In this document: in pieces, positions 28,705-37,231 of the stretch
Position numbering within the stretch: position 1 is the first letter of the stretch
Layout of the letters: each line of letters opens with the position of its first letter
Assembly (NCBI GenBank): GCA_018385275.1
Contig: JAHAZM010000031.1
Location: forward strand, 1 to 46,233
DNA: 46,233 nt
Source of the DNA: Eubacteriales bacterium
GTDB lineage: Bacteria; Bacillota; Clostridia; Christensenellales; MB2-83
Reading direction: 5' to 3'
The notes under the pieces: generated by a model
Databases searched by the model: none
The model's input: only the letters and a program-made list of their open reading frames with translations
Told to the model about the DNA's origin: nothing
Program-made: the position numbers and the translations under genes

Positions 28705-28737
28705 AAAAAAGCGCCTTCTGTATGAAGGCGCTTTTTT
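28705..28737. terminator. Intrinsic terminator after the glycoside hydrolase module
   Basis: A perfect 14-bp stem AAAAAAGCGCCTTC / GAAGGCGCTTTTTT (28705-28718 with 28724-28737) and a TGTAT loop, 19 bp after the stop. A and T runs on both sides would also stop minus-strand transcripts. The following bases to 28930 hold no convincing gene. Confidence 0.93.
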
Positions 28738-28930
28738 ATTCCGAAATGATGCATGCGGCACGGCCGCGGCGGCGCGTATGAACGCAAAACAAGAAAACCC
28801 GTGCTCTTGCCGGATCGTTCCGCGCATCAGCAGCAAAAAAGAGAATCTTTCATTTCATCATGCTTTTGTTCCATAATTCGGTTCATATCATTCGCAATGT
28901 CACAAATGAGCATATGAGCACATAACTGGA

Positions 28931-29170
28931 TCAAGCTTCTTTTTCGGTGGGCGCGCTTGTTTCCTCGGCATTCGGAGAAGCGTTCGGCTCCTCCTCTTCC
29001 TCGTCAGCCCATGAAGAAGCTTTCCGCACGACATGCTTCAGGCTGGCAACCATGGATTTGCCGAAATCCCTGGCGATACGCCCGGTATTCTTGCCGATGT
29101 TCTCCACTTTGTCGTCGCCCAGATCTTTAAAATCACGGCCGACCCGTTTCCATTTATCGATCAAAGCCAT
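28931..29170 (-). CDS. Small charged protein, unknown function
   Basis: 79 aa. The N-terminal two thirds form a probable amphipathic helix rich in Lys, Asp and Gly (WKRVGRDFKDLG ... RIARDFGKSMVASLKHVV); the C-terminal third is an acidic, disordered Glu/Ala/Thr/Pro tail. Strong AGGAGA ribosome site upstream. No membrane segment. Family not recognised. It follows the SGNH hydrolase gene by 49 bp on the same strand and may be co-transcribed. Confidence 0.65.
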   Translation of the reverse strand: MALIDKWKRVGRDFKDLGDDKVENIGKNTGRIARDFGKSMVASLKHVVRKASSWADEEEEEPNASPNAEETSAPTEKEA

Positions 29171-29219
29171 TTTGATTTCTCCTCTCCCCCGATCCCGCGA
29201 GCAGGATCGGAAAGGTTTC

Positions 29220-29858
29220 TTACAGAATCCTATTGAACGCCGCGATCCATTCGCGCTTAATCAGTTCGTTGCCGGCGAAATTGGGATGCACGCCGTCGAC
29301 CAGCCAGTACGAGGATTCCGCCCGTTCAAGGGCTTCGTCAAGTTTTTTCTGCAGCGGCACGAACGTCGCGCCGTGCTTTTCGGCTACCCGTCGCGCCGCC
29401 GCGGCGCGCAGAGGCACTTCCGCGGAGAAGCATCGCCACGCCGCGGGATCGTTCTCGCTTTTCGTAGCGGTCCCGGGCAGGACGAACGGTTCAAGGATCA
29501 GGATCTTCGTTTCCGGTAATTCGGCGCGTACTTCGCCGAGCAGCATATCGTAAACGCGCTCGAATTTATCGGCTGCGACGCCGTTCCGCCACGCGAGCTC
29601 ATGCCAGACGTCGTTCACCCCGATCAGAATGCTGAGATAATCGGGACGGAGATTGATCAGATCGACCTTCAGGCGCGCGTACAAATCGACGATACGGTTG
29701 CCTGAAACGCCGCGGTTATAGATCCGGAATTCACCCGGATGCTCGAAGCAGACCTCTGAAGCGGCCAGCGTCGCGTAACTGGAGCCGGACAGAAATTCCA
29801 CGTCGCGGCTGCGACCCGCGTCGGTAATGGAATCGCCAGTAAATAAAAGTGTTTTCAT
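29220..29858 (-). CDS. SGNH/GDSL-family hydrolase (esterase-like)
   Basis: 212 aa. The four SGNH blocks are visible: GDSIT with nucleophile Ser10 (LLFTGDSITDAG), a Gly in NRGVSGNRIVDL, Asn in LIGVNDVWHEL, and the Asp/His pair in LVDGVHPNFAG. No signal peptide, so it should act inside the cell, for example removing acetyl groups from imported sugars. That fits the glycoside hydrolases nearby but is inference. It lies between the DUF5131 gene and the small charged protein on the same strand. Confidence 0.88.
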   Translation of the reverse strand: MKTLLFTGDSITDAGRSRDVEFLSGSSYATLAASEVCFEHPGEFRIYNRGVSGNRIVDLYARLKVDLINLRPDYLSILIGVNDVWHELAWRNGVAADKFERVYDMLLGEVRAELPETKILILEPFVLPGTATKSENDPAAWRCFSAEVPLRAAAARRVAEKHGATFVPLQKKLDEALERAESSYWLVDGVHPNFAGNELIKREWIAAFNRIL

Positions 29859-29909
29859 CCTGTTTCCCTTTCTTTAATGCCGTTTATTCACGACATATTG
29901 AATTCAGCA

Positions 29910-30722
29910 CTACTCCTTGAAGCAATCGTTCTGCCAGTCTTCCAGACGAAGCTGGCCGTAAACGACGCGGTCGCTCGGACGAAGCCGGGTACGGCGCGGC
30001 GTGTCGAGGCCGGCTTTCCGCGCCTGTTTATGCTGTTCGCGGCGCGGCACAAGGTAGAGTTTGCCGTCTTTGACAAAGCGGGCGCCGGTCTGATGGAAGC
30101 TGAAGGGGACATTCTTTTCGTCGCACTGCTCTTTCAGCGAAAGCACCCACTCGTACCGGCACGGTCTGGCTCCCGGGCCGGATTCACCGCCCACGTCGAG
30201 CTCTTCGATCCGCTCGTCCAGATAAGGCGAAAGGTCCAGCGCCTCCAAGAGCGGTTCAGCCACGATCGTCCGATGCCGGATCGGCAGCGCCAGAAAGATC
30301 GGCAGGCGATAATCGGCCCTGTCCTGGTTTTCCACCGTACAGCCGATCGTCACGTTCTCGTATCCGTCGCCCCAATCGGCGGGAAGACACTCCGCCAGGC
30401 GATCGATGCGCTTTGTGAAAAACAGGAACCGGCAATCGGGGCGACGGCGTATCATATCCCAGCAGGCCGGGCGCCAGTCGTCGGCGTCGGTCAGCAGGAA
30501 ATCCGACGTAAAGCAGGTAAAAACGGTTTTTCCCGGTTCGATCCGCCACTGCCCGTCGCGCGTGCGGCGTACCGGCAGATCAAAAGCCTTGGTTTTCCTG
30601 CACAGGCTGCTCGAAGCCGTGACGCCGACCATTTCATCGCGACGATAGACGTAGCAATGACGACAGCCCGAGCTGATTTTGGTACATCCGTGCCAGGGGT
30701 TCCACCCCACGGAGCCGCTCAT
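29910..30722 (-). CDS. DUF5131 / phage Gp37-Gp68 family Cys-motif protein
   Basis: 270 aa. The N-terminus NPWHGCTKISSGCRHCYVYR carries the family's three-cysteine motif C-x6-C-x2-C; then come TCFTSDFLLTDADDWRP, FLFFTKRI, GCTVENQDRADYRLP, VAEPLLEALDL and GGESGPGARPC, all hallmarks of the Gp37/Gp68 family. The cysteines suggest a metal or iron-sulfur site like that of radical-SAM enzymes, but function is not established. The family often occurs with a three-Cys-motif partner (TcmP), which is absent here. Instead its ATG overlaps the adenine deaminase stop as ATGA, so the two are translated together. Confidence 0.85.
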   Translation of the reverse strand: MSGSVGWNPWHGCTKISSGCRHCYVYRRDEMVGVTASSSLCRKTKAFDLPVRRTRDGQWRIEPGKTVFTCFTSDFLLTDADDWRPACWDMIRRRPDCRFLFFTKRIDRLAECLPADWGDGYENVTIGCTVENQDRADYRLPIFLALPIRHRTIVAEPLLEALDLSPYLDERIEELDVGGESGPGARPCRYEWVLSLKEQCDEKNVPFSFHQTGARFVKDGKLYLVPRREQHKQARKAGLDTPRRTRLRPSDRVVYGQLRLEDWQNDCFKE

Positions 30723-32407
30723 TGGACGCAGAGCGGGACGATCTCCTGCTTGTCCACTTCGACGAGACCCAGCGTCGTTATCTTCAGATGCGGGATGACT
30801 GTCAGGCAGCAGAAAGCCATCAGCATGAAAGGCTCGATCCCTTCATTGAGGCCGAGACTCTCCACCTGCTCGCGCAGTCTGCTGTTCTGCGCGGCTACCT
30901 CATAAGCCGAATCGCTGCTCATCAGGCCGCCGACGGGCAAAGGCAGATCCGCCAGGATCCGGCCGTCGCAGGCCACGGCAAGGCCGCCGCCGGTTTCGCG
31001 GATATGATTGGCGACCAGCGCCATGTCCTCCTCGTTGGTTCCGATGACCACGAGATTGTGCGAATCGTGGGATACCGAGGAAGCGATGGCGCCCTTTTTC
31101 ATGCCGACGCCGTTGATGAGGCCCAGGCCGATATGACCGGTATCGTGATGACGCTCGATGACCGCGATCTTGAGGATGTCCCGATCGGTATCGATCCCGT
31201 TGTTTTTGTCCCAGTTGATGAGCGTGTGCCATTCCTCCGTCAGCAATTCCCGCGGGATCAGCTTGATGACACGGCAAATGCGCCCCGTCTCACGGATATG
31301 AAAATCCTCCGGAGTCAGTTCCTTGAGACGGAACGAGCTTTTGATGCGCGCCTGAATGCGCGGCTCGATATGAGGCAGATCGAAGGGAAGCACTTTGCCG
31401 TTCTCGACGACCAGTCTGCCGTTTTTGTACACGTTCCGGATCGCGACCGTATCCAGATCGTCCAGAATCAGCAGATTGGCGCGGTAACCCGGGGCGATCG
31501 CGCCGTATTTGCGAAGACCATAGTATTCCGCCGCCTGAATCGTCGCCATACGGATCCCCGTCACGGCGGATTTCCCGGCGGCGACAGCCATACGGATCAT
31601 CTGGTCGATGTGACCGTTCTCAATCAGATCCGCCGCGTGCAGATCGTCCGCGGCCAGCAGACAGCGGCGGTTCCACGGCTCGTCGAACAGCGGAAGGAGC
31701 TCGCGGAGGTTCTTAGCGGATGTTCCTTCCCTGATGAATACGCGCTGTCCCTTGACGATGCGCTCTTTGGCCTCGGCCTCGGAAGAACACTCGTGGTCGT
31801 CTGTGATGCCGGAGGCAATATATCGATCCAGCTCCGTTCCCGTCAGCAGCGGAGCGTGACCGTTGACGACCATGCGGCGATCCCGGGCGTCCTTGATCTT
31901 GGCGGTCAAACCGGGATCTTTGGCTAAAACGCCGGGATAATTCATGACCTCGGCCAACCCGAGGACCCGTTTGAGAGAATAAAACGGACGGATGTCGTCC
32001 GCCGTCATCACGGCGTCGGACTCGTCAAAAGGCGTCGCCGGCACGCAGGAAGGGATCACGTAGAAAAAATCCATCGGCAGTCCCCAGCCGGACTGGATCA
32101 TGTAGTCGATGCCGTCGCGCCCAGCCACGTTGGCGATCTCATGCGGATCGGCCACAATGGCCGTGGTGCCGTGCAGGACGTCGACTTTGGCCAGTTCCGG
32201 CATCGTCAGCATCGAGCTTTCGATATGGAAATGCGCGTCGATAAAACCTGGGCAAACGAATTTGCCGGTCAGATCGACGACCTGATCGGCCGTTTCGTAC
32301 TGATCGCCGATCCCGAGGACGATCTTGCCCTCGATCAGAACGTTTGTTTGGATGATCCGGTCGGTGAACACGTCGACGACACGGCCGTTTTTCAGTAGGA
32401 TACTCAT
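30719..32407 (-). CDS. ade: Adenine deaminase
   Basis: 562 aa amidohydrolase-fold enzyme converting adenine to hypoxanthine and ammonia in purine salvage. Metal-binding motifs are visible: GFIDAHFHIESS, VADPHEIANV, NGHAPLL, DDHECSSEAEA and DDLHAADLI. The C-terminal adenine deaminase-specific domain (VSHDSHNLVVIGTNEEDM, GGLAVACDGRIL) is present. It has its own promoter and GGTGG ribosome site, separate from the udp gene upstream, and is followed with an ATGA overlap by the DUF5131 gene. Length and motifs are normal. Confidence 0.95.
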   Translation of the reverse strand: MSILLKNGRVVDVFTDRIIQTNVLIEGKIVLGIGDQYETADQVVDLTGKFVCPGFIDAHFHIESSMLTMPELAKVDVLHGTTAIVADPHEIANVAGRDGIDYMIQSGWGLPMDFFYVIPSCVPATPFDESDAVMTADDIRPFYSLKRVLGLAEVMNYPGVLAKDPGLTAKIKDARDRRMVVNGHAPLLTGTELDRYIASGITDDHECSSEAEAKERIVKGQRVFIREGTSAKNLRELLPLFDEPWNRRCLLAADDLHAADLIENGHIDQMIRMAVAAGKSAVTGIRMATIQAAEYYGLRKYGAIAPGYRANLLILDDLDTVAIRNVYKNGRLVVENGKVLPFDLPHIEPRIQARIKSSFRLKELTPEDFHIRETGRICRVIKLIPRELLTEEWHTLINWDKNNGIDTDRDILKIAVIERHHDTGHIGLGLINGVGMKKGAIASSVSHDSHNLVVIGTNEEDMALVANHIRETGGGLAVACDGRILADLPLPVGGLMSSDSAYEVAAQNSRLREQVESLGLNEGIEPFMLMAFCCLTVIPHLKITTLGLVEVDKQEIVPLCVQ

Positions 32408-32433
32408 TCTGACTCCACCAACGTTTTTTTCTT

Positions 32434-32462
32434 ATTATACCATCGCAGAAAAGGAAAAGCAA
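32434..32462 (-). promoter_or_regulatory. Promoter of ade
   Basis: On the minus strand TTGCTT (32457-32462), a 17-bp spacer and TATAAT (32434-32439), with TGG forming an extended -10. Confidence 0.8.
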
Positions 32463-32477
32463 CGGACAGCGGAAATT

Positions 32478-33251
32478 TTATCCGGAAACGGCGGCGTCCC
32501 GGTCTATAATGCGACCCAGAGCGTTCACCGCTACGCGTACGGCCATGGAGGTATCCGTCGACATGACCTGATCGAGGCCGGCGGCTTCCCTCTCCTGATT
32601 CCAGATCACGTGGAAGCAGGAGCCGCAGCGGCAATGAAGCGCCGCGGCCACGACGAACAGCGCGGCCGATTCCATTTCCGAGGCCAGAACACCGAGGCGT
32701 TTCCAACTTTCCCACTTGTTCTGCAGTTCGTAATACACGGGGCTCCGATCCGGACTGTGCTGACCGTAAAACGAGTCTTTGCACTGTACGACGCCGACGT
32801 GCGTGCGGTTGCCCAATTCGAGCGAAGCCTCGCGCAGAGCCTGTGTGACGTCAAAATCCGGCACGGCGGGATACTCGAGCGGCGCGTATTCCGTCGAGGT
32901 ATGCTCAAAGCGGATCGCGCCGGTCGCCACCACGATATCGCCGGAACGGACGGACAGATCGACGCCGCCGCAGGTTCCCACCCGGATAAAGGTGTCCGCG
33001 CCGACAGCGTGCAGCTCTTCCATGGCGATCGCGGCGGACGGCCCGCCGATACCGGTGGAACAAACGCTGACTTTCTGCCCGTGCAGCATACCGGTGTAGA
33101 TATTGAATTCCCGGTTCTGCGCCACGTGACGCGCGTCGTCGAACAATGCCGCGATGGAAGCGCAGCGTCCCGGATCGCCCGGCAGAATCACATAGCGTCC
33201 CACGTCGCCGGGAACGCACTGAATATGGAACTGCTTGTCTAATTTTTGCAT
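32478..33251 (-). CDS. udp: Uridine phosphorylase (nucleoside phosphorylase family I)
   Basis: 257 aa. The phosphate-binding ILPGDPGR near residue 25, [24 protein letters not shown] and the late [12 protein letters not shown] motif identify the PNP/UDP family; the [12 protein letters not shown] region matches uridine phosphorylases. It splits uridine with phosphate into uracil and ribose-1-phosphate. AGGAGG precedes the ATG at 33251 by about 6 bases. The gene ends just before the ade promoter, so salvage of both bases and nucleosides is encoded side by side. Substrate preference (uridine or a purine nucleoside) is likely but not certain. Confidence 0.9.
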   Translation of the reverse strand: MQKLDKQFHIQCVPGDVGRYVILPGDPGRCASIAALFDDARHVAQNREFNIYTGMLHGQKVSVCSTGIGGPSAAIAMEELHAVGADTFIRVGTCGGVDLSVRSGDIVVATGAIRFEHTSTEYAPLEYPAVPDFDVTQALREASLELGNRTHVGVVQCKDSFYGQHSPDRSPVYYELQNKWESWKRLGVLASEMESAALFVVAAALHCRCGSCFHVIWNQEREAAGLDQVMSTDTSMAVRVAVNALGRIIDRDAAVSG

Positions 33252-33284
33252 CGCAACCTCCTGAAAACGCGCTTCACGGCCGTA

Positions 33285-34079
33285 TCAGCCGCGGTATTCA
33301 AACACGAGATCGTCTCCGTCCCGTTCGTCAAGAAGACAAAAACCGAGAGAACGGTATAAACGATGGGCTTTTTCATTGCCGGCTTCGGAAGAAAGACGGA
33401 TGGGTCGGGACGAAAAAGCGGTCCGCAGGATCCGAACGGCCAGCGCCGCAGCGGCCCGGCCCAGTCCGGCGCCCTGCTCGCTTTCGTCAATAAAGAAACT
33501 CCAGCCGACAGAACCGTCCCCCGTCAGCGAAACATACAAATCGAGAAACCCGACGCGGCGGCCGTCGGCGGCGCAGATCACACAGGGAAAATGATCGTCC
33601 GGGTGCAAATAGGCGCGGCCCACGGAAAAACCGGCGGGATTGACCAATTCCTGCTGTTCGGGAGAAAGCCGGCATTCCAGAACGGCCCAGACCAGATCCT
33701 CCTCGTCGCGCAGCGGTCGGAAAAACACGGTTTCGTCCCGGAACGCCGTTTTCGGCAAAGAAGCCAGCGTTCGGGAAAAAGTGCGCGTACCATTCGCGGC
33801 CATCTGCTTCAGGCGTTTCTTCAGCTCGTCTTCCTCCACGAGAAGATCGTACACGGCGTCCTCGGACAGGACGCCGCGCGCCAGATCCCGGGGCAGGCGC
33901 CCGGCCTCGTCGGCGGCCAGATCCCGCTGCCAGCGCGGGCTTTCGTAATACCTTTCCAGTACGCGCAGTGATTTTTCGACCGCGGCATAGCGATCCAGCG
34001 CTTCGGAGAGCGCGGTGACGGCGGAAGCGGAAGCGGTAAGCTTCTCCTCCATCCGACGGATCCGTTCTGTCTGTTTCAT
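33285..34079 (-). CDS. DUF4298 domain fused to a GNAT acetyltransferase
   Basis: 264 aa with two parts. Residues 1-90 match DUF4298: a helical segment, then LERYYESPRWQRDLAADEAG and LPRDLARGVLSEDAVYDLL. Residues about 115-264 are a GNAT fold with an acetyl-CoA loop ESEQGAGLGRAAAALAVRIL and the C-terminal EAGNEKAHRLYRSLGF. GNAT enzymes transfer acetyl groups to amines; substrate unknown. DUF4298 is usually a stand-alone small protein of unknown function, so the fusion is informative. The ATG at 34079 has GGAGG upstream. The gene lies 33 bp before udp and may share its transcript. Confidence 0.82.
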   Translation of the reverse strand: MKQTERIRRMEEKLTASASAVTALSEALDRYAAVEKSLRVLERYYESPRWQRDLAADEAGRLPRDLARGVLSEDAVYDLLVEEDELKKRLKQMAANGTRTFSRTLASLPKTAFRDETVFFRPLRDEEDLVWAVLECRLSPEQQELVNPAGFSVGRAYLHPDDHFPCVICAADGRRVGFLDLYVSLTGDGSVGWSFFIDESEQGAGLGRAAAALAVRILRTAFSSRPIRLSSEAGNEKAHRLYRSLGFCLLDERDGDDLVFEYRG

Positions 34080-34096
34080 GATCGGCCCCCTCCGGG

Positions 34097-35089
34097 TCAG
34101 TTCATCTTCATTTCCATCACGCTGCCGATCGAAAACGGCAGCAGACCGGCGCCGTACTTTTTCGCGGCGCCTTCAAAAGCGATCATCAGTTTCCCGTTCC
34201 GGTATTCGACATCCTCGCTCATATGCGGCATGGAGAAGCTTTCCGTCGCGCGGAGGCTGTCAAGCACGTAAAGCGGGATCGTCTCGCCCTGATAAGCAAA
34301 ACCGGCGTCGGCCTGTCCGTCCACGCGATAGCGTCTCAGCGAAGAAGCCGCCAGTCCAAACGAGCAGGAAACGACCGCCGTCCCGTCAGGCAGAACGGCA
34401 AAGCCCTGTGCTTTATCGCAAACGGCATAGGCTTTCTCGGGGCGGGCCGTGTCCTTCACCCCCAGCTCGGCATCGGAAGACAACCGGTAGGCAAAGACCA
34501 TCGCCTGATAAAGCCCGTCACGCGTTTCAACTCTGTGCGAATCTTCCGTCTCATAACCGACGGCGTGATACTCGCCTACATAGAGCATCTCTCCGTCCGA
34601 AGAGCAGAACGACGAGCGGCAGGGCACGTCAAAGTGTCCGATAAAGGCAACGGCGTCGCCGTCAGCGGCATTCCGGATCGCCGCGGCGTCGAGCACGAAG
34701 ATCTTGGAAGCGTTGCTGACGTAAATATACTTTCCCGCCATCGTCAGGCCGCCCGCGTGCCCGGTATATGCGCTGCCGTCTTCTTTCCGCAGCAGGATCC
34801 TGACAGACGAGCCGTCGGACGTCAGCCGGTAAATGCGGGAATTCTGATCGCCGCCGAGATAACCGCAGATATAGACCTCGTCCGAGCCGTCGGACGCCGT
34901 CACGCCCTGCGGGATAAAGCCGCCGGACAGGTCGGGGATGGCGCGGAGTACGACGCTCCTGCGATAGAAATCCGGATAGAACATCGGGCCGCCGAGCAGA
35001 CAAACAACGGCGTAGATCGCAATCAGTCCGACTATGATTATCGCGATGATCTTCAGTATCTCCAGCGGTTTTTTCTTCTCTTTTTTCAT
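34097..35089 (-). CDS. Membrane-anchored propeller-like protein, unknown function
   Basis: 330 aa. A short basic cytoplasmic N-terminus (KKEKKKP) and one hydrophobic helix at residues 11-32 (ILKIIAIIIVGLIAIYAVVC) are followed by a large outside domain made of repeated beta-strand blocks (EVYICGYLGGDQNSRIYRLT, KYIYVSNASKIFVLDA, EMLYVGEYHAVGYE, GTAVVSCSFGLAASSLRRY, VEYRNGKLMIAFEG). This pattern suggests a beta-propeller. Family not recognised; no catalytic motif is evident. Same strand and close spacing to neighbours suggest an operon with the EFR1-type gene or the DUF4298-GNAT gene. Confidence 0.65.
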   Translation of the reverse strand: MKKEKKKPLEILKIIAIIIVGLIAIYAVVCLLGGPMFYPDFYRRSVVLRAIPDLSGGFIPQGVTASDGSDEVYICGYLGGDQNSRIYRLTSDGSSVRILLRKEDGSAYTGHAGGLTMAGKYIYVSNASKIFVLDAAAIRNAADGDAVAFIGHFDVPCRSSFCSSDGEMLYVGEYHAVGYETEDSHRVETRDGLYQAMVFAYRLSSDAELGVKDTARPEKAYAVCDKAQGFAVLPDGTAVVSCSFGLAASSLRRYRVDGQADAGFAYQGETIPLYVLDSLRATESFSMPHMSEDVEYRNGKLMIAFEGAAKKYGAGLLPFSIGSVMEMKMN

Positions 35090-35132
35090 TTGTCGTTCCT
35101 TTCCGGGAGAGAACCCTCCTCCGTCAAATCCG

Positions 35133-35822
35133 TCACGTATAGATCAAGATCCGGTCGACGGGTTTTTTTCGTAAATAAAGGCGCAGCAGTAATCCGGGAC
35201 GGAACGTCAGCGCGCGGTCCGGACAGCTCCGGACGCAGCGAAGGCAACGGATGCACTTCCGATCGGGAATACCGTCAGCCATAGCGCCGTTGGGGCAGAC
35301 CGCCGTGCAAACGCCGCAAGCCGTACAAGCGGGCCCCCGCACGATCCGGCCGGCCATCCGGCTGCGCCAGTCCGGGAAAACGCCGGCAAAAACGTTGCGG
35401 TACAGGCGCGGGAGCGAAACGGGAAGCGCGTCGGGACGGCGCGTTTTTTCCACCAGAGGCTCGAGGCGCTCAAAATCGGAAAAACTCTCGCTCTCCTCCA
35501 GATACGCGTGTTTCGTCGGCACATAAGCCGCGGCAACGAGACGACAGCCATAGCGTCGGCCAAGCGCGTACAGGGCGTTCCCCGGACACATCCGGCCGTA
35601 CGTGGCCACGGCGGTGAGCGCGTCGGCGCGGACTTTCTTCAGAAAACGTCTGACCGCGTCCGGGATCCCCTGACAATGAACGGGAAACACCAGCACGAGC
35701 GACTCAAAGGACGTTTCGGCAGACGAAGCGAGCTCCAACAGCGGAAAACCAAGGCGCTCGGCCAGCCATGCCGCGACGGCCCGACTCTGACCGGTATTGG
35801 AATAATAGACGACGGCGTTCAT
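35133..35822 (-). CDS. EFR1-type flavodoxin-ferredoxin fusion protein
   Basis: 229 aa from the ATG at 35822, which overlaps the upstream PP-loop gene stop as ATGA; an in-frame ATG at 35852 is less likely. The N-terminal flavodoxin domain has the FMN phosphate loop YYSNTGQSR and VFPVHCQGIP. The C-terminus carries two [4Fe-4S] ferredoxin motifs, CTACGVCTAVCP and CIRCLRCVRSCP. Such proteins move single electrons between flavin and iron-sulfur centres. Tight coupling to an ATP pyrophosphatase with several cysteine pairs suggests it supplies electrons to that enzyme; this is inference. Confidence 0.88.
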   Translation of the reverse strand: MNAVVYYSNTGQSRAVAAWLAERLGFPLLELASSAETSFESLVLVFPVHCQGIPDAVRRFLKKVRADALTAVATYGRMCPGNALYALGRRYGCRLVAAAYVPTKHAYLEESESFSDFERLEPLVEKTRRPDALPVSLPRLYRNVFAGVFPDWRSRMAGRIVRGPACTACGVCTAVCPNGAMADGIPDRKCIRCLRCVRSCPDRALTFRPGLLLRLYLRKKPVDRILIYT

Positions 35823-37207
35823 GATTCCAGATACGCTCTCATCACGGCGCACTCGGGGATCTCATCAAGCGAGAAGCCCAGCTCTTCCCGGATCTCGGCT
35901 ACGGCTTCTTCTCTCGTCAGACAGCGGCCGCGGCCGGCCAGCGCGATCTCCAGCGCGCTGAACGGGATCATGTCGCTCTGCATATGATAGAAACGCGTGA
36001 ATTGCGTGTGTTCCTTGCATTTTTCGATGCGGCAGCTGGTATGCAGGCCCTTATCGCTTTGGTCCGGCGCGACCCAGCCGCACTCGTTGACGATCAAATC
36101 CTTGACGGCGCGCCAGTCGTAACGGCCGCCGCTGACGGCGTCGAGATCGACCTGCACAAAGGCGGGAATACGGCCTGTAAACGAGGAAGACCGGATCGCG
36201 CGTTTAAGCGGGTCGACGATTGCCGGGACCGTATGGATCGCCTCCGTCACATGGGTGACCAGTTCGTTGCGATAACCGGCCAGCCTGCGCAGGGGATTGT
36301 CTCCATAGGCCAGTTGACGCATGGTCGTCAGCGTGTGAAACTGGCCCGGCCTGAGCGGCGGGCGCAGCGTCAGGACGCGGCCGACGTCGATCAGCGCGTT
36401 GAGCAGCCGGTTTCCGGCAAAAGTATAGGCGATCCGCGGCGCCATGTGATTATAATACAGGCCGAGCATCTGAACCGGCTCGTTTCCGACGACAAAATAC
36501 GGCACGCGCTCGCTCACCAGCGTCGGATAAAACAGCACGTAGGCCAGCGACGGACAGGCGCAGACGTTCCCTCTGCGCGCGTAAAGGGCGGCGTAGACGC
36601 GTTTCAGATCGGCGTCCGCGATCCGGCGCGAAACGAACTCCACCTCCGGCAGACGCGTCCGCGCGTTGGCGATGCTGCGGCGCGCGCTGTCGGACATATA
36701 CGGGATCTCCCACGTCAGAGCCAGCACGTGCAGACGTTGAACTTTGGCCAAAACATACAGCAGATAAGTCGAATCCTTTCCGCCCGTGTAAAAAACCGCC
36801 ACGTCGAAGCGCGATTTCTTTGCCCGCGGAAAGGCGTTGCGGATCGGGACCACGCTTTTCAGGTTTTTCGTCTCCTCTTCGGTCTGGCAGAGAGGACAGC
36901 GTCCCGCGGCGTCGAACTCCAGTCCGGGGATCATGTAATCATTGGCTGCGCAGGTACGGCAGAACGTCGCCTCGTCCAGCGAACGCGGCGTCCTCTTTTT
37001 CCGGTCGACGGGTACGATCTGGATACCGAGCAGGCCTGACAGGGCCTTTTCCTCTTCCGCGGTCAGCTCGCGCGGCAGAGTCGAAACGATCCGGAGCTGC
37101 CGGCGGGACAGGCACACCTCGTTATGAAACAGATCCGGCGCGTTCCGCAAACCGTAATAGATCAGTTTGTTTGCTTGCAGTTTCCATCGGTTCTGCAGAT
37201 CGACCAT
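35819..37207 (-). CDS. PP-loop ATP pyrophosphatase, N-acetyl-sugar-amidotransferase-like
   Basis: 462 aa. The PP-loop is FYTGGKDSTYLL (residues 139-150), the AMP-forming N-type signature. It is preceded by a zinc-ribbon-like block C83-x2-C86 ... PGLEFDAAGRC104-x2-C107, as in WbpG/PseA-type sugar amidotransferases. Further cysteines follow: CACPS (216-220), an ECGW and a CRIEKCKEH near residue 385. The first 80 residues form an unrecognised domain. Enzymes of this class adenylate a substrate and add nitrogen or sulfur. No glutaminase or cytidylyl-sugar genes are nearby, and the gene is ATGA-coupled to an EFR1-type electron carrier, so a sulfur-transfer or redox-linked role is possible. AAGGAG at the start. 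Confidence 0.8.
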   Translation of the reverse strand: MVDLQNRWKLQANKLIYYGLRNAPDLFHNEVCLSRRQLRIVSTLPRELTAEEEKALSGLLGIQIVPVDRKKRTPRSLDEATFCRTCAANDYMIPGLEFDAAGRCPLCQTEEETKNLKSVVPIRNAFPRAKKSRFDVAVFYTGGKDSTYLLYVLAKVQRLHVLALTWEIPYMSDSARRSIANARTRLPEVEFVSRRIADADLKRVYAALYARRGNVCACPSLAYVLFYPTLVSERVPYFVVGNEPVQMLGLYYNHMAPRIAYTFAGNRLLNALIDVGRVLTLRPPLRPGQFHTLTTMRQLAYGDNPLRRLAGYRNELVTHVTEAIHTVPAIVDPLKRAIRSSSFTGRIPAFVQVDLDAVSGGRYDWRAVKDLIVNECGWVAPDQSDKGLHTSCRIEKCKEHTQFTRFYHMQSDMIPFSALEIALAGRGRCLTREEAVAEIREELGFSLDEIPECAVMRAYLES

Positions 37208-37231
37208 AAATCGACTCCTTATCGGAACGTC

